DNA of 64,000 bases from Halorubrum hochsteinianum. Lineage in GTDB: Archaea > Halobacteriota > Halobacteria > Halobacteriales > Haloferacaceae. Location of the stretch: NCBI RefSeq assembly GCF_023702125.1, contig NZ_CP098415.1:992001-1056000 (forward strand), in the 5' to 3' direction. The notes beneath the pieces were generated by a model. That model saw only the letters and a list, made by a program, of their open reading frames with translations. It ran no database searches and was not told where the DNA came from. Both the position numbers and the translations under genes were made by a program. How positions within the stretch are numbered: position 1 is the stretch's first letter; the number at the start of each line of letters is the position of its first letter. Below are positions 54,863 to 63,474 of the stretch, in pieces.

Positions 54863-55077
54863 GTCCACAGGTGTGTCAGACTGGTGTATAAGCGCACGGC
54901 CCCACGTATCACGAGAGATAATCTCGTCTGACAGAACCGAACATGTTCTCAAGATAAGCGCCATTTCCCGCGTTCTTTTACTGTTAACTCGATTTTTTGA
55001 TCCGACACCCACATCCTGATTATTAGAAGTGGTATTTTCGTCGCCAGTTTAATTTTTCAGTTGTGTGAGTTCTTCAT

Positions 55078-55959
55078 ATGGCAACTCGCTCGGAGGGGTC
55101 CGAAGGAGACGCGTCCGTCGGATCGGACATCGCGGCGGGGATCGACGACACCGTCGAACAGCTTCTGCGGATCTCGAAGATCGTCTCGAAGGGATCGAAC
55201 GAGGTGACCGAGCTGACGGAGGAGCAGTCGGCGTCGATGCGGCGGATCTCCGAGGAGGTGTCGAACCTGTCGGCGACGGTCGAGGAGATCGCCGCGAGCG
55301 CCGAGGAGGTCGAGACGGTGAGCGAGCACGCGCAGGAGCTGACCGAGGAGGGCTGTGCGGTCGCCGAGAACGCGATCGACGCGATGGAGACGGTCGAGTC
55401 GGCCAACGGCGAGGTGTCAGAGACCGTCTCGCGGCTCGAAGACCGGATCGGCCGGATCGACGAGATCGTGGACGTGATCGACGACATCGCCGACCAGACG
55501 AACATGCTGGCGCTGAACGCCTCCATCGAGGCGGCCCGGGCGGGCGAGGCCGGCGACGGCTTCGCGGTCGTCGCCGAAGAGGTAAAGAACCTCGCGGAGG
55601 AGTCACAGCGGAACGCCGAGGACATCGAGGAACTGGTCGACGAGATCAAGGCGGACACCCACGAGACGAGCGACCGGATCGAGAAGGCGAGCGACGAGGT
55701 CCGCACGGGCCTCGACCGCGTCGACGAGACGGTCGACGTGCTCCACGACATCGACGACGCCGTCACCGAGGCCACCGAGGGCGTCGGGGAGGTGGCCGAC
55801 GCGACCGACCAGCAGGCCGCCTCGACCGAGGAGGTGTCGTCGATGATCGACTCGGCGGCCGACACCGCCGACGACGTCGCGGCCGAGGCGGAGCGCATCA
55901 TGGCGGCCAACCAGGAGCAGGCCGAGAAGATCGGCGAGCTGGGCGAGCTCGTCGAGTGA
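55078..55959 (+). CDS. Soluble (cytoplasmic) methyl-accepting transducer
   Basis: 293 residues with no membrane segment and no separate sensor domain. It is almost only the coiled-coil signalling module. The tip is [20 protein letters not shown] at about 140-159, followed by [20 protein letters not shown]. Flanking Glu/Gln-rich heptads are candidate methylation sites. It probably couples another sensor or a metabolic signal to CheA/CheW. AT-rich DNA (54990-55070) before the ATG holds a likely promoter. Confidence 0.9.
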   Translation: MATRSEGSEGDASVGSDIAAGIDDTVEQLLRISKIVSKGSNEVTELTEEQSASMRRISEEVSNLSATVEEIAASAEEVETVSEHAQELTEEGCAVAENAIDAMETVESANGEVSETVSRLEDRIGRIDEIVDVIDDIADQTNMLALNASIEAARAGEAGDGFAVVAEEVKNLAEESQRNAEDIEELVDEIKADTHETSDRIEKASDEVRTGLDRVDETVDVLHDIDDAVTEATEGVGEVADATDQQAASTEEVSSMIDSAADTADDVAAEAERIMAANQEQAEKIGELGELVE

Positions 55960-56001
55960 GCGGCGGACCGGAGGTCGGGCGGACGGCGGCCCGCGCCGCG
56001 T

Positions 56002-56589
56002 TCACCCCAGCCGATTCCGCTTCGTCGACGCCCGGTGAGCGAGCCCGGACGCGCCGAACGCGAGCGCGAAGAGCGTCGCGTACGCGTACCCGGACACCGC
56101 GGCGAACGGGACGGTCCCGGCCCACGCCGCCGCCGCCAGCAGCCCGCAGGTGATCGCGAGTCCGACGTAGTACTCGCTCCAGAGGATCTCGTTGTCCGAG
56201 ACCACTTCGAGATACACCTCCAGCTTCCGGCTCTCCGCGGTGAGCGAGACGGTTCCCCGGTCGGACTCGTACTCGATGAACCCGCTCGCGGCCAGCTTCG
56301 GGAGGTGCGACTGGTGAAGGGCGGTGTAGACGCGCTTCCGCTGTTTGTACGTCACCTCGTTGATCCCGCGGTCGTTCTCCCACGCCGCCAACTGCTCGGC
56401 GATATCCCTGACGCGGGCGCCGTCACCGTTCCGTTTCAGGTACGTGATCACGTTCCGTCGTCGCCGATTACTCAACGCGGTGAATATCTCGTCGCGGGAC
56501 GGCCCCTCCTCGTCGTTCGGTACCTGCGTCGGCGGCTTGAGTTGCGTCATAGGGGGGCTCATTTGCGGAATTGCTGCGTGGATTGTCAC
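56002..56589 (-). CDS. Winged-helix protein with two membrane helices (DUF7344-like)
   Basis: 195 residues. The winged helix spans about 34-120 (FTALSNRRRRNVITYLKRNG, KQRKRVYTALHQSHLPKLAA, GFIEYESDRGTVSLT). Two membrane segments follow at about 143-165 and 168-188. This looks like a membrane-anchored transcription regulator. A strong TATA (TTTAAATATTATA, minus strand, about 56610-56622) lies about 26 nt before GTG 56589, arguing for a leaderless start there; ATG 56562 is the alternative. A paralogue lies at 57715. Confidence 0.8.
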   Translation of the reverse strand: MTIHAAIPQMSPPMTQLKPPTQVPNDEEGPSRDEIFTALSNRRRRNVITYLKRNGDGARVRDIAEQLAAWENDRGINEVTYKQRKRVYTALHQSHLPKLAASGFIEYESDRGTVSLTAESRKLEVYLEVVSDNEILWSEYYVGLAITCGLLAAAAWAGTVPFAAVSGYAYATLFALAFGASGLAHRASTKRNRLG

Positions 56590-56753
56590 CGAGGGACATA
56601 TCAGTTTCTATAATATTTAAAGAGACGCGTCCGGCGGGAGGGGTCGGAATTCGGGCTCATCGCGAGATGCGAGCCTCCACCGAGCGGTGTCCGCGTCGTT
56701 TGCCGGACGGTAGGGGCCGCATACATACGATCGTTCGGCGCGGACGTCCGACG

Positions 56754-57650
56754 ATGACTACGTCAGACGACACGAGGAGATCGGACCGACCGTCGGAGCG
56801 ATCCGGGCGTCGGCCGCTTGACCGTCTCCGCCGGCCAGAGTACACCGGCGCGAACCGCTGTCTCCCCTGTACGGCGGCCAACGTCGGCGTCTCCGCCGGG
56901 GCGTCGCTCGTCGCCGGCGTGCTGCTCGGTCCCGGCGTCGGCGGGGGAGTCTTCCTCGCCTCGCTCGCGGCGGTCTGGCTCCGCGGCTACCTCGTCCCCG
57001 GAACGCCCGAGCTCACGAAGCGCTACCTCCCGGAGCGCGTCCTCGCGCTGTTCGGCAAGGCCCCCGACGGAGCGGGGCGAGGCGCGCGTCCGGTGGGCGA
57101 CGTCGAACCGGAGGCGTACCTCCTCGACGCCGGGGTCCTCGCCGAGACGCCCGGGGGCGACGACTTCGGGTTCGCGCCCGGCTTCGCCGCGGCGTGGCGG
57201 GCGGCGGTGGAGGCCGACGAGCCGAGCCGCGGCGCGGACCGGACCGACGCCGACGACCTCGCGGCGCTCGCGGCGCTCACCGGGCTCGACCGCGACGCCC
57301 TGTCGATCGACTGGCGCGGCGGCGCGGCGTCCGCGTCCGCCGACGGCGAGCGGATCGGGTACTGGGAGTCGCGCCCGGCGCTCCGGGCGGACGTCGCGGC
57401 CGACCGCGTGCTGACGGCGACCCGGGACGACTGGCCGTCGCTGCCGCTCGCGGACCGGAGCGGGATCCTCGGTGCCCTCCGGCTGTTCGTCGAGGAGTGT
57501 CCCGCCTGTGACGGCAGCGTGGCGCTCGAAGAGCGGGTCGTCGAGTCCTGCTGTTCCAGCTACGACGTGGTCGCCGGGCGCTGTGCGGGCTGCGACGCGC
57601 GGCTGTTCGAACTGCGGCTGCCGGCGTCGCTCGCGTCCGCGAGCGAGTAG
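56754..57650 (+). CDS. Membrane-linked Cys-rich protein of unknown function
   Basis: 298 residues. An Arg/Asp-rich N-terminus leads to a CxxC (Cys36, Cys39 in NRCLPCTAANVGVSA). Hydrophobic helices follow at about 44-76. Next comes a soluble domain (EPEAYLLDAGVLAETPGGDD), and a C-terminal part with Cys249/Cys252 (CPACDGS), Cys266-Cys267 and Cys277/Cys280 (CAGC) that could form a zinc ribbon. The two CxxC pairs bracket a strand-rich stretch. It diverges from the 56002 gene. Not recognised. Confidence 0.7.
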   Translation: MTTSDDTRRSDRPSERSGRRPLDRLRRPEYTGANRCLPCTAANVGVSAGASLVAGVLLGPGVGGGVFLASLAAVWLRGYLVPGTPELTKRYLPERVLALFGKAPDGAGRGARPVGDVEPEAYLLDAGVLAETPGGDDFGFAPGFAAAWRAAVEADEPSRGADRTDADDLAALAALTGLDRDALSIDWRGGAASASADGERIGYWESRPALRADVAADRVLTATRDDWPSLPLADRSGILGALRLFVEECPACDGSVALEERVVESCCSSYDVVAGRCAGCDARLFELRLPASLASASE

Positions 57651-57714
57651 CGACGGAGGACGGACGGAGGGCAGAGCGAACGGGAGCGCGGCGAGGGCTG
57701 TTTTTCGAGCCGGG

Positions 57715-58245
57715 TCACCGGAGTCGCAGCTGGCGCAACACCGAGAGGCGGTTGACCCACAACTGGGCGCTGCTGGCTGCGGCGAAGACGCCGAGCGCGA
57801 GGCTGGTCCAGAGGACGGGGTCGACGGCCGAGACGATCGGGACATCGAGGAGCGCGGCGAGGACGACCAGCAGCGACGCGAGGCCGAGCGCGCGGTACAG
57901 CTCCGACCACGTCGCGCCGCCGGGCGCGAGTATCTCCGTGTACAGCCCCACGTCGCGCGCCCCTTTCGAGAGCTCGATGGTCTGTGATTCGCGGTCGTAC
58001 GCGATCACCCCCGCGTCCGCCAGCTTCGGCAGGTGCGTCTGGACCAGGGACGTGTACACGCTCTCGCGGCAGCGCGTCGGCGGGGGACTCTCTCCGGTCT
58101 CGCGGCCGGCGACGAGCGTCGAGAGCTCGTTGACCGTGACCGTCCCGCCGGTCGACCGGAGCCCGTCGAGCGCGTGGCGACGGCGTTCGTTCGCGAGGAT
58201 CGCGTACACCTGTTCGGCCGGAAGGACGTTTGTACGGAATTTCAT
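57715..58245 (-). CDS. Winged-helix protein with two membrane helices (paralogue of 56002)
   Basis: 176 residues from ATG 58245 (MKFRTNVLPAEQVYAILANE). The same plan as the 56002 protein: winged helix (LANERRRHALDGLRSTGGTV, RESVYTSLVQTHLPKLADAG, VIAYDRESQTIELSKGARDV), then two hydrophobic helices at about 118-140 and 145-165. The shared V-Y-T-[AS]-L-x-Q-[ST]-HLPKLA segment marks them as relatives. GTG 58296 is an alternative leaderless start. It lies next to the TasA/SipW-like cluster and could regulate it; that is inference. Confidence 0.78.
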   Translation of the reverse strand: MKFRTNVLPAEQVYAILANERRRHALDGLRSTGGTVTVNELSTLVAGRETGESPPPTRCRESVYTSLVQTHLPKLADAGVIAYDRESQTIELSKGARDVGLYTEILAPGGATWSELYRALGLASLLVVLAALLDVPIVSAVDPVLWTSLALGVFAAASSAQLWVNRLSVLRQLRLR

Positions 58246-58637
58246 AGACGGATCTGCTGGGCCGCGGCGCTCCGCGATACCCGAGTGCTGCTCCACAGTG
58301 CGCCGGTCGAAGGTATATGTATGAGTCCGCTACCCGCCGGATCGGCCGATCCGATCCCGACGGTACGCGGTTCGTGTCGGATTTTCGAGTGGAAGTACGG
58401 GGTTCATTCCGGATCCGCGGTTGTCGGTACGGGGGCCGTGCGGTCCGGACCCGTCTCGGTAGGGACGCCGGACCACGCGTCAAACCGGACGTTCAATCAG
58501 TTGTTTGAGACGTTCTACGCGATAGAATCGGACGTTCGACGGTGACGTGGCTCCGCGTAACTACGTGGGTATCCCGCAGAGGGGGGAGTAACCGATTCGG
58601 CCGACCGACGACGGCGGAGCGAATCGGAGACAGAACC

Positions 58638-59498
58638 ATGAACCCCGACACCAACGACAAGATCGGACTCTCGCGGCGCAAGATGCTGGCCGGCCTCGGC
58701 GCGATCGGCGTGGCCTCCGCGGGCGCTGGACTCGGTACCACAGCGTACTTCAACGACACGGAGACGTTTGCGGGCAACAGCCTACAGGCGGGCACGCTCG
58801 ACATGACCGTCTCCGCTGACATCGTCGCGGCGGACGAGTACTGGACGAGCCAGGGCGCGGTCATGATGTCCCAGACGGCGGACAGCTCGGGAGTCGTCGC
58901 GGGAATCGACGTCGACGACGTGAAGCCCGGCGACTGGGCGATCATCTGTTTCGACGTCGAGGTCGGCGACAACCCCGGCTACGTGCAGGTGCGCACGGAG
59001 AACTTCGACGAGACCGGCGGCGCGAACCCGGAGCCCGAACAGGAGGTCGAAGGCGACGACGACAACGACGCCGACCTCGGCGAGTTCCTCCTGACGACGG
59101 TGTGGCAGGAGTACGACGAGAGCGGCGACAAGGCCGGACTCTCCACGCTCGATCCCGTGTTCAACAACGCGTCGGACGACCTCGACATCGATTACGCGCC
59201 CTCGAACGTCGACGGCGTCGTCGACGCCGACACGCACTACACGAACGCCCGCGAGGCGGACGGGATCCTCAGCGGCGGCTACCTCATCCGGGACGACAAC
59301 GGCGACCTGCTCCCGATCAACGACGCGGTGAACGAGGGAGTCTACTCGTTCTGTCTCCTGCTCGAGATCCCGTTCGAGGTGGGCAACGTCATCCAGGGCG
59401 ACGGTATCTCGTTCGACCTCGTCTTCGAGACCGAACAGGTCCGTCACAACGACGACCCGTTCAACAACTCGGCCCCGGTCAACTCCACGGGGAACTGA
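58638..59498 (+). CDS. Exported TasA/SipW-type protein 1
   Basis: 286 residues. The N-terminus combines a twin-arginine-like SRRKMLAGLGAIGVASAGAG with the SipW-cognate tail LGTTAYFNDTETFAGNSLQA then GTLDM. The mature protein is acidic and beta-rich. It has a paired-strand motif shared by all proteins of the cluster: GDWAIICFDVEVGDNPGYVQ and, at the end, PFEVGNVIQGDGISFDLVFE with TEQVRHN. Related bacterial TasA and archaeal bundling-pilus subunits assemble into fibres (family knowledge). Start ATG 58638. Confidence 0.85.
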   Translation: MNPDTNDKIGLSRRKMLAGLGAIGVASAGAGLGTTAYFNDTETFAGNSLQAGTLDMTVSADIVAADEYWTSQGAVMMSQTADSSGVVAGIDVDDVKPGDWAIICFDVEVGDNPGYVQVRTENFDETGGANPEPEQEVEGDDDNDADLGEFLLTTVWQEYDESGDKAGLSTLDPVFNNASDDLDIDYAPSNVDGVVDADTHYTNAREADGILSGGYLIRDDNGDLLPINDAVNEGVYSFCLLLEIPFEVGNVIQGDGISFDLVFETEQVRHNDDPFNNSAPVNSTGN

Positions 59499-59591
59499 TC
59501 CCGGCCGGGGCGGCGCGAACAGTCCGCACCGTCCCGCGGTAGTCAAGTGACCTCCGCGGCAGGTGACGAACTTCACACGACATACCCACTC

Positions 59592-61331
59592 ATGACAGAC
59601 AGATCCGACACATTCGACCTCTCGCGGCGCAAGCTGCTGGCCGGCCTCGGCGCGGTCGGCGTGGCCTCCGCGGGAGCCGGACTCGGCACCACGGCGTACT
59701 TCAACGACACGGAGACGTTCGCGGGCAACACCCTCACCGCCGGGGAACTCGACCTATTGGTCGATTGGCAACAGACGTACGACTTCGGCGACGGGAAGGC
59801 GTTCGTCAACGCGCACCCGGACCACGACGGCGACGGCGAACAGTCGATCGCGGCGGACAACCCCGACGGCCAGCTCCGGTACAGCGACTTCCCCGACGAG
59901 GAGGACGAGGACAGCAACGGCGCGAACATACCGGTGCTGGACTGCGAGAACATCCCGCCGCTCTCCGAGGCGGATTTCAGGGAGGACCCCGTCACGGGGG
60001 AGCCGATGGACACGCTCGTCCAGTTCTCCGACGTGAAGCCCGGCGACACTGGCGAGATAACCTTCTCGTTACACCTGTGTGACAACCCCGGCTACGTCTG
60101 GATACAGGCCGGCAACGTCAGCGAGTCGGGCGGCAGCCTCACCGACCCCGAAGCCGTCGTCGACCCCGGAAACGAGGGGAATCTCGCGGAGTTCATCGAC
60201 GCGAAGCTCTGGTACGACGAGGACTGCGACAACGTGTACGACGGCGCGGAGCCGGTGGACATCATGCTCACGCTCGACTTCTCGGGTTCGATGCTGTACG
60301 AGCAGTACGGCGGCGTCGTCAGCAACGACGGGGTCACGATCGAGACCGGCACCTCGTACTCCGAGACGACGAAGATCGACCTCGTCGAGCTCGGCACGCG
60401 GCAGTTCGTCGACTACCTCCAGACGCAGGGCTCCGACGTCCAGGTCGGCGTGGCGTACTTCGACGGCGAGGGCAGCGACGACAACCAACCCCGGACGGGG
60501 ATCCTCCAAGGGCTGACGACCGACCTCAACGTCGTCGACGCGGCGCTGACGGATCTCCGACAGAAGCTCGCGGACGTCGTGACCGGTACCAGCCCCTCGA
60601 CGCCGGGCGACGGCGACGGCGACCCAGACCCGTTCGCGAACGCGAACGGCATCGCGACGGGGACCTACATCGGCGAGGGAGTCGACGACGCACAGAGCGA
60701 GATCGACTCGAACGGCCGCATCGGCGTCGAGTACCGGAACATCGTCCTCTCGGACGGTGAGTCGTTCAACGGGGGCGGCGGCACCTCGTTCTCCTCGCCG
60801 CAGGACGCCGCAGCCAGCGCCCGCGCTGCCCCCGGCGGTGTGGTCGCTCCCTCGCCGCCGTCGCCCGAGACCAGCGTCTACACCATCTCCGTCGGGAGCG
60901 CGAACGACGGCGTGCTTCAGGCGATGGCCGGGCCGGCCGGCGGTTCCGGCGGCGACCCGGCGTTGTTCAACGACGTCGACGACCCGCTCGCAATTCCCTC
61001 GGTGTTCGGTAACCTCGCGGCCCAGACGGCACAGGAGAAGGTCATCATGGAGGACAGCCTCGGCAATGTCCTCGACGCGCTCGCAGACGGGAACGGCGTG
61101 CCGCTCGACGGTAACCGCGCGACGCCGTACGACGAGCTCGACGACCCCGCGGACGACCTCGAGCGGGAACCGTTCGCGGGCGACGGGGTGATGCACTGCG
61201 TCGCGCTCGAGTGGGAGCTCCCGTTCGAGGTGGGGAACGTGGTTCAGGGCGACACGCTCGCCTTCGACCTCGGCTTCTACACCGAGCAGGCGCGCCACAA
61301 CGACGGATCCGGGCCGTCTCAGGCGGCCTGA
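59592..61331 (+). CDS. Exported TasA/SipW-type protein 2 with inserted von Willebrand A domain
   Basis: 579 residues. The same signal as protein 1 (LSRRKLLAGLGAVGVASAGA then LGTTAYFNDTETFAGNTL). The TasA-like scaffold is split: its first part (GDTGEITFSLHLCDNPGYVW) ends at LWYDEDCDNVYDGAEP, and its last strands return as WELPFEVGNVVQGDTLAFDL then GFYTEQARHN. Between them (about 225-525) lies a VWA domain with MIDAS motif DFSGSM near residue 234, a Gly/Ser loop GGGGTSFSS and NIVLSDGES. It could bind ligands or partner fibres through a metal ion. Start ATG 59592. Confidence 0.85.
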   Translation: MTDRSDTFDLSRRKLLAGLGAVGVASAGAGLGTTAYFNDTETFAGNTLTAGELDLLVDWQQTYDFGDGKAFVNAHPDHDGDGEQSIAADNPDGQLRYSDFPDEEDEDSNGANIPVLDCENIPPLSEADFREDPVTGEPMDTLVQFSDVKPGDTGEITFSLHLCDNPGYVWIQAGNVSESGGSLTDPEAVVDPGNEGNLAEFIDAKLWYDEDCDNVYDGAEPVDIMLTLDFSGSMLYEQYGGVVSNDGVTIETGTSYSETTKIDLVELGTRQFVDYLQTQGSDVQVGVAYFDGEGSDDNQPRTGILQGLTTDLNVVDAALTDLRQKLADVVTGTSPSTPGDGDGDPDPFANANGIATGTYIGEGVDDAQSEIDSNGRIGVEYRNIVLSDGESFNGGGGTSFSSPQDAAASARAAPGGVVAPSPPSPETSVYTISVGSANDGVLQAMAGPAGGSGGDPALFNDVDDPLAIPSVFGNLAAQTAQEKVIMEDSLGNVLDALADGNGVPLDGNRATPYDELDDPADDLEREPFAGDGVMHCVALEWELPFEVGNVVQGDTLAFDLGFYTEQARHNDGSGPSQAA

Positions 61332-61546
61332 GTGGCGCTTCGAATCCGCTCCGGTGCCGACGGGCGACCCTCACCGGGCAGCCGGACGATCGGGCGACTG
61401 CGGTCGGGTACGACCGCCGTACCGTTGGGTACGGTCACCGGACCGACCGGGTAGGTCCCACATACATACCACCGCGGTGAGAGTAGAGGAGGCGAGAGGG
61501 GAGCGGAGATCGACGACACGGCCGTCCGGAGCCGCAATGACAAACA

Positions 61547-62314
61547 ATGACACAGAAGGAACCGAAACTCACGCGGCGGGAAGCACTCGCGGGCGTCGGA
61601 GCCGTGGGCTTCGTGACCCTCGGGGCCGCGGCCGGGCGGCCGACGGCCAGCTGGGACGACTATCCGGAGTACACGTACGCGCAGTCCGACAGGCCGTGGA
61701 ACCTGCTCGTCGGCTGGCGGCGTACGGAGAACGGCGCGGCCGTCGGGTCGAGCCCGACCGACGCCGAGACCGACGTCGAGGCGGCGGGGGTACGGCTCGT
61801 CGACACGGACAACGCGCTGCCGGGCGACGAGGGGGCCGCGAGCGTCGGGCTCCGACTCGACGATCCGGCTGACACCGCGGCGAACGGCGTGCGGGTGTGG
61901 CTCCGGGTCGCCCCCGAGTTCGACGACGACGCCGCGAGCCGCGCGCTCGCCGAGCGCGTCCGACTGGGGGTCCGGTACGACACCGGCCTCCTCGGGATCG
62001 GAGCGTGCGCGGGGGCCGAGGGCGACTTCGCCGGCTACGGCGAGCTGATCGCCGCCGGGACGCTCGCGGAGCTGAGCGGCGGCCCGCTGGCGACGGGGGT
62101 CGAACTCGACCCGAGCCTGCTCGGTAACGCCTGTCTCACGACCGACGAGCGCCGCTGCCTGACTTTCGCGTGGGAGTTCGACGCCGAGGGCGGCAACGCC
62201 GGACAGGGCGGTTCCGTCGGCTTCGACGTCGAGTTCGCCGCCGACGACTGTACCGCAGAGGGGAACCCGTTCGACATGAGCGCGGCGAGCGACGCCGCCG
62301 GAGGGAGCGCGTGA
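61547..62314 (+). CDS. Exported TasA/SipW-type protein 3 (divergent)
   Basis: 255 residues. Signal LTRREALAGVGAVGFVTLGA then AAGRPTASW; the FNDTETF signature is lost. The mature part keeps family features: WNLLVGWRRTENG, a long beta-rich middle, and the closing CLTFAWEFDAEGGNAGQGGS then VGFDVEF, which aligns with the WELPFEVGNVVQG ending of protein 2. It overlaps protein 4 by GTGA. The previous 215-bp gap probably holds its promoter. Confidence 0.78.
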   Translation: MTQKEPKLTRREALAGVGAVGFVTLGAAAGRPTASWDDYPEYTYAQSDRPWNLLVGWRRTENGAAVGSSPTDAETDVEAAGVRLVDTDNALPGDEGAASVGLRLDDPADTAANGVRVWLRVAPEFDDDAASRALAERVRLGVRYDTGLLGIGACAGAEGDFAGYGELIAAGTLAELSGGPLATGVELDPSLLGNACLTTDERRCLTFAWEFDAEGGNAGQGGSVGFDVEFAADDCTAEGNPFDMSAASDAAGGSA

Positions 62315-63474
62315 CCCCTGGGGACGACGCGGGAGGACGCCCGAGCGGACTGAGTCGCCGCCGCCTCCTCGCCGGGATCGGCGGCGTCGGCGTCGTCGGG
62401 GCGGCGAGCGGCCTCGGCACGGGCGCGTACCTCTCGAACCGGGAGACGTTCCCGAGCAACGCCTTCGGCGCTGGCGAGGTCGGGCTGACGGTGGACGGCG
62501 AGCCCACGAGCGGGAGCGTCCCCGTCGGGCCGTTCCCGGTCGACCGCACGACGTTCGACGAGCGACCCCGGCCCGAGACGTTCGAGGTGGGCGCGTCCGC
62601 GAACCCCGTGCGGGTGTGGCTCGCGACTCGCTGTCCCAGCGGGGACCCGCTCGGGGACGCCCTCGAGGTCGAGGTCGTCGTCGACGGCGAGTCGGTGACG
62701 GGCGGCTACCGTCCCCTCGCCGCGGTCGAGCGCGACCTCGCGACCGGGATCCGGATCGACGACGGCTGCCTCGACCCCGACGGGGGTCCGATCGTCGTCG
62801 AAGTGGCCCCGTACCTGCCGGCTGGCTCGCCCGACGTGGGCGGGGAGGCGACAGACCTGACGTTCCGGCTGTACGCCGAGCAGTGTCGCCACGTCTCGGA
62901 AGAGCAGGCGAACGCGCCGGGGTCGAACCCCTTTGCGGAAGTCGTTTGCGAGGAGTTCGGCGAAGAGTGCCCGGAGTGCCTCGAACTCGGCAAGGCGGAC
63001 GACATCGAGGCGGCGCTCGCGGTGGGCGACGCGCTCCGGCTTGCGGGCGCGGGATCGTACGAAATCGAGATCACCGAGGTCGAGACGAAGGACGACGGCG
63101 AGGCCGTCGGCGTCGCATTCGTCCTCCGCGGCCCCGACGCGACCGCCGGACCGGCCATGTGTGCGGTCGAGATCAAGGGCGGGCAGGGGACAGAACGCCA
63201 CGAGCTCGACCCGCCAGTCACGGAGACTGGCGAGGTCCTGTTCGCACCGCAGAACCCGGACAAGGGCCAGCGATACGGGATCAGCTATATCGTCTTTTTC
63301 GTCTGTGCCGGCGAAGACCGGCTGAGTGACGAGCGTTCCGGGGACGCCAGCGATCATGAAAGCGTCGACGGGGACAGGGCTGAGGAAAACGGCGGCGAAA
63401 AGCCCGAAAACGGCGGCGAAAAGCCCGAAAACGGCGGCGAAAAGCCCGAAAACGGCAGTACGGAGGGGAACTGA
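62311..63474 (+). CDS. Exported TasA/SipW-type protein 4 with extra C-terminal domain
   Basis: 387 residues from GTG 62311. Signal LSRRRLLAGIGGVGVVGAAS then GLGTGAYLSNRETFPSNAFG. The family ending TDLTFRLYAEQCRHV falls at about residue 190. An additional Cys-containing domain follows (EEFGEECPECLELGKADDIE, SYEIEITEVETKDDGEAVGV, YGISYIVFFVC). The protein ends in a hydrophilic tail with three ENGGEKP repeats. The tail may be a spacer to the cell surface or peptidase. Its stop overlaps the signal peptidase start by one base (TGATG). Confidence 0.8.
   Translation: MTPGDDAGGRPSGLSRRRLLAGIGGVGVVGAASGLGTGAYLSNRETFPSNAFGAGEVGLTVDGEPTSGSVPVGPFPVDRTTFDERPRPETFEVGASANPVRVWLATRCPSGDPLGDALEVEVVVDGESVTGGYRPLAAVERDLATGIRIDDGCLDPDGGPIVVEVAPYLPAGSPDVGGEATDLTFRLYAEQCRHVSEEQANAPGSNPFAEVVCEEFGEECPECLELGKADDIEAALAVGDALRLAGAGSYEIEITEVETKDDGEAVGVAFVLRGPDATAGPAMCAVEIKGGQGTERHELDPPVTETGEVLFAPQNPDKGQRYGISYIVFFVCAGEDRLSDERSGDASDHESVDGDRAEENGGEKPENGGEKPENGGEKPENGSTEGN
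63385..63456 (+). repeat. 21-bp coding tandem repeat (ENGGEKP)
   Basis: Three full units of gaaaacggcggcgaaaagcc-c (starts 63385, 63406, 63427) and a partial fourth at 63448 are identical at the DNA level and keep the reading frame. Such identity suggests recent slippage, so copy number may vary between strains. Confidence 0.9.
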
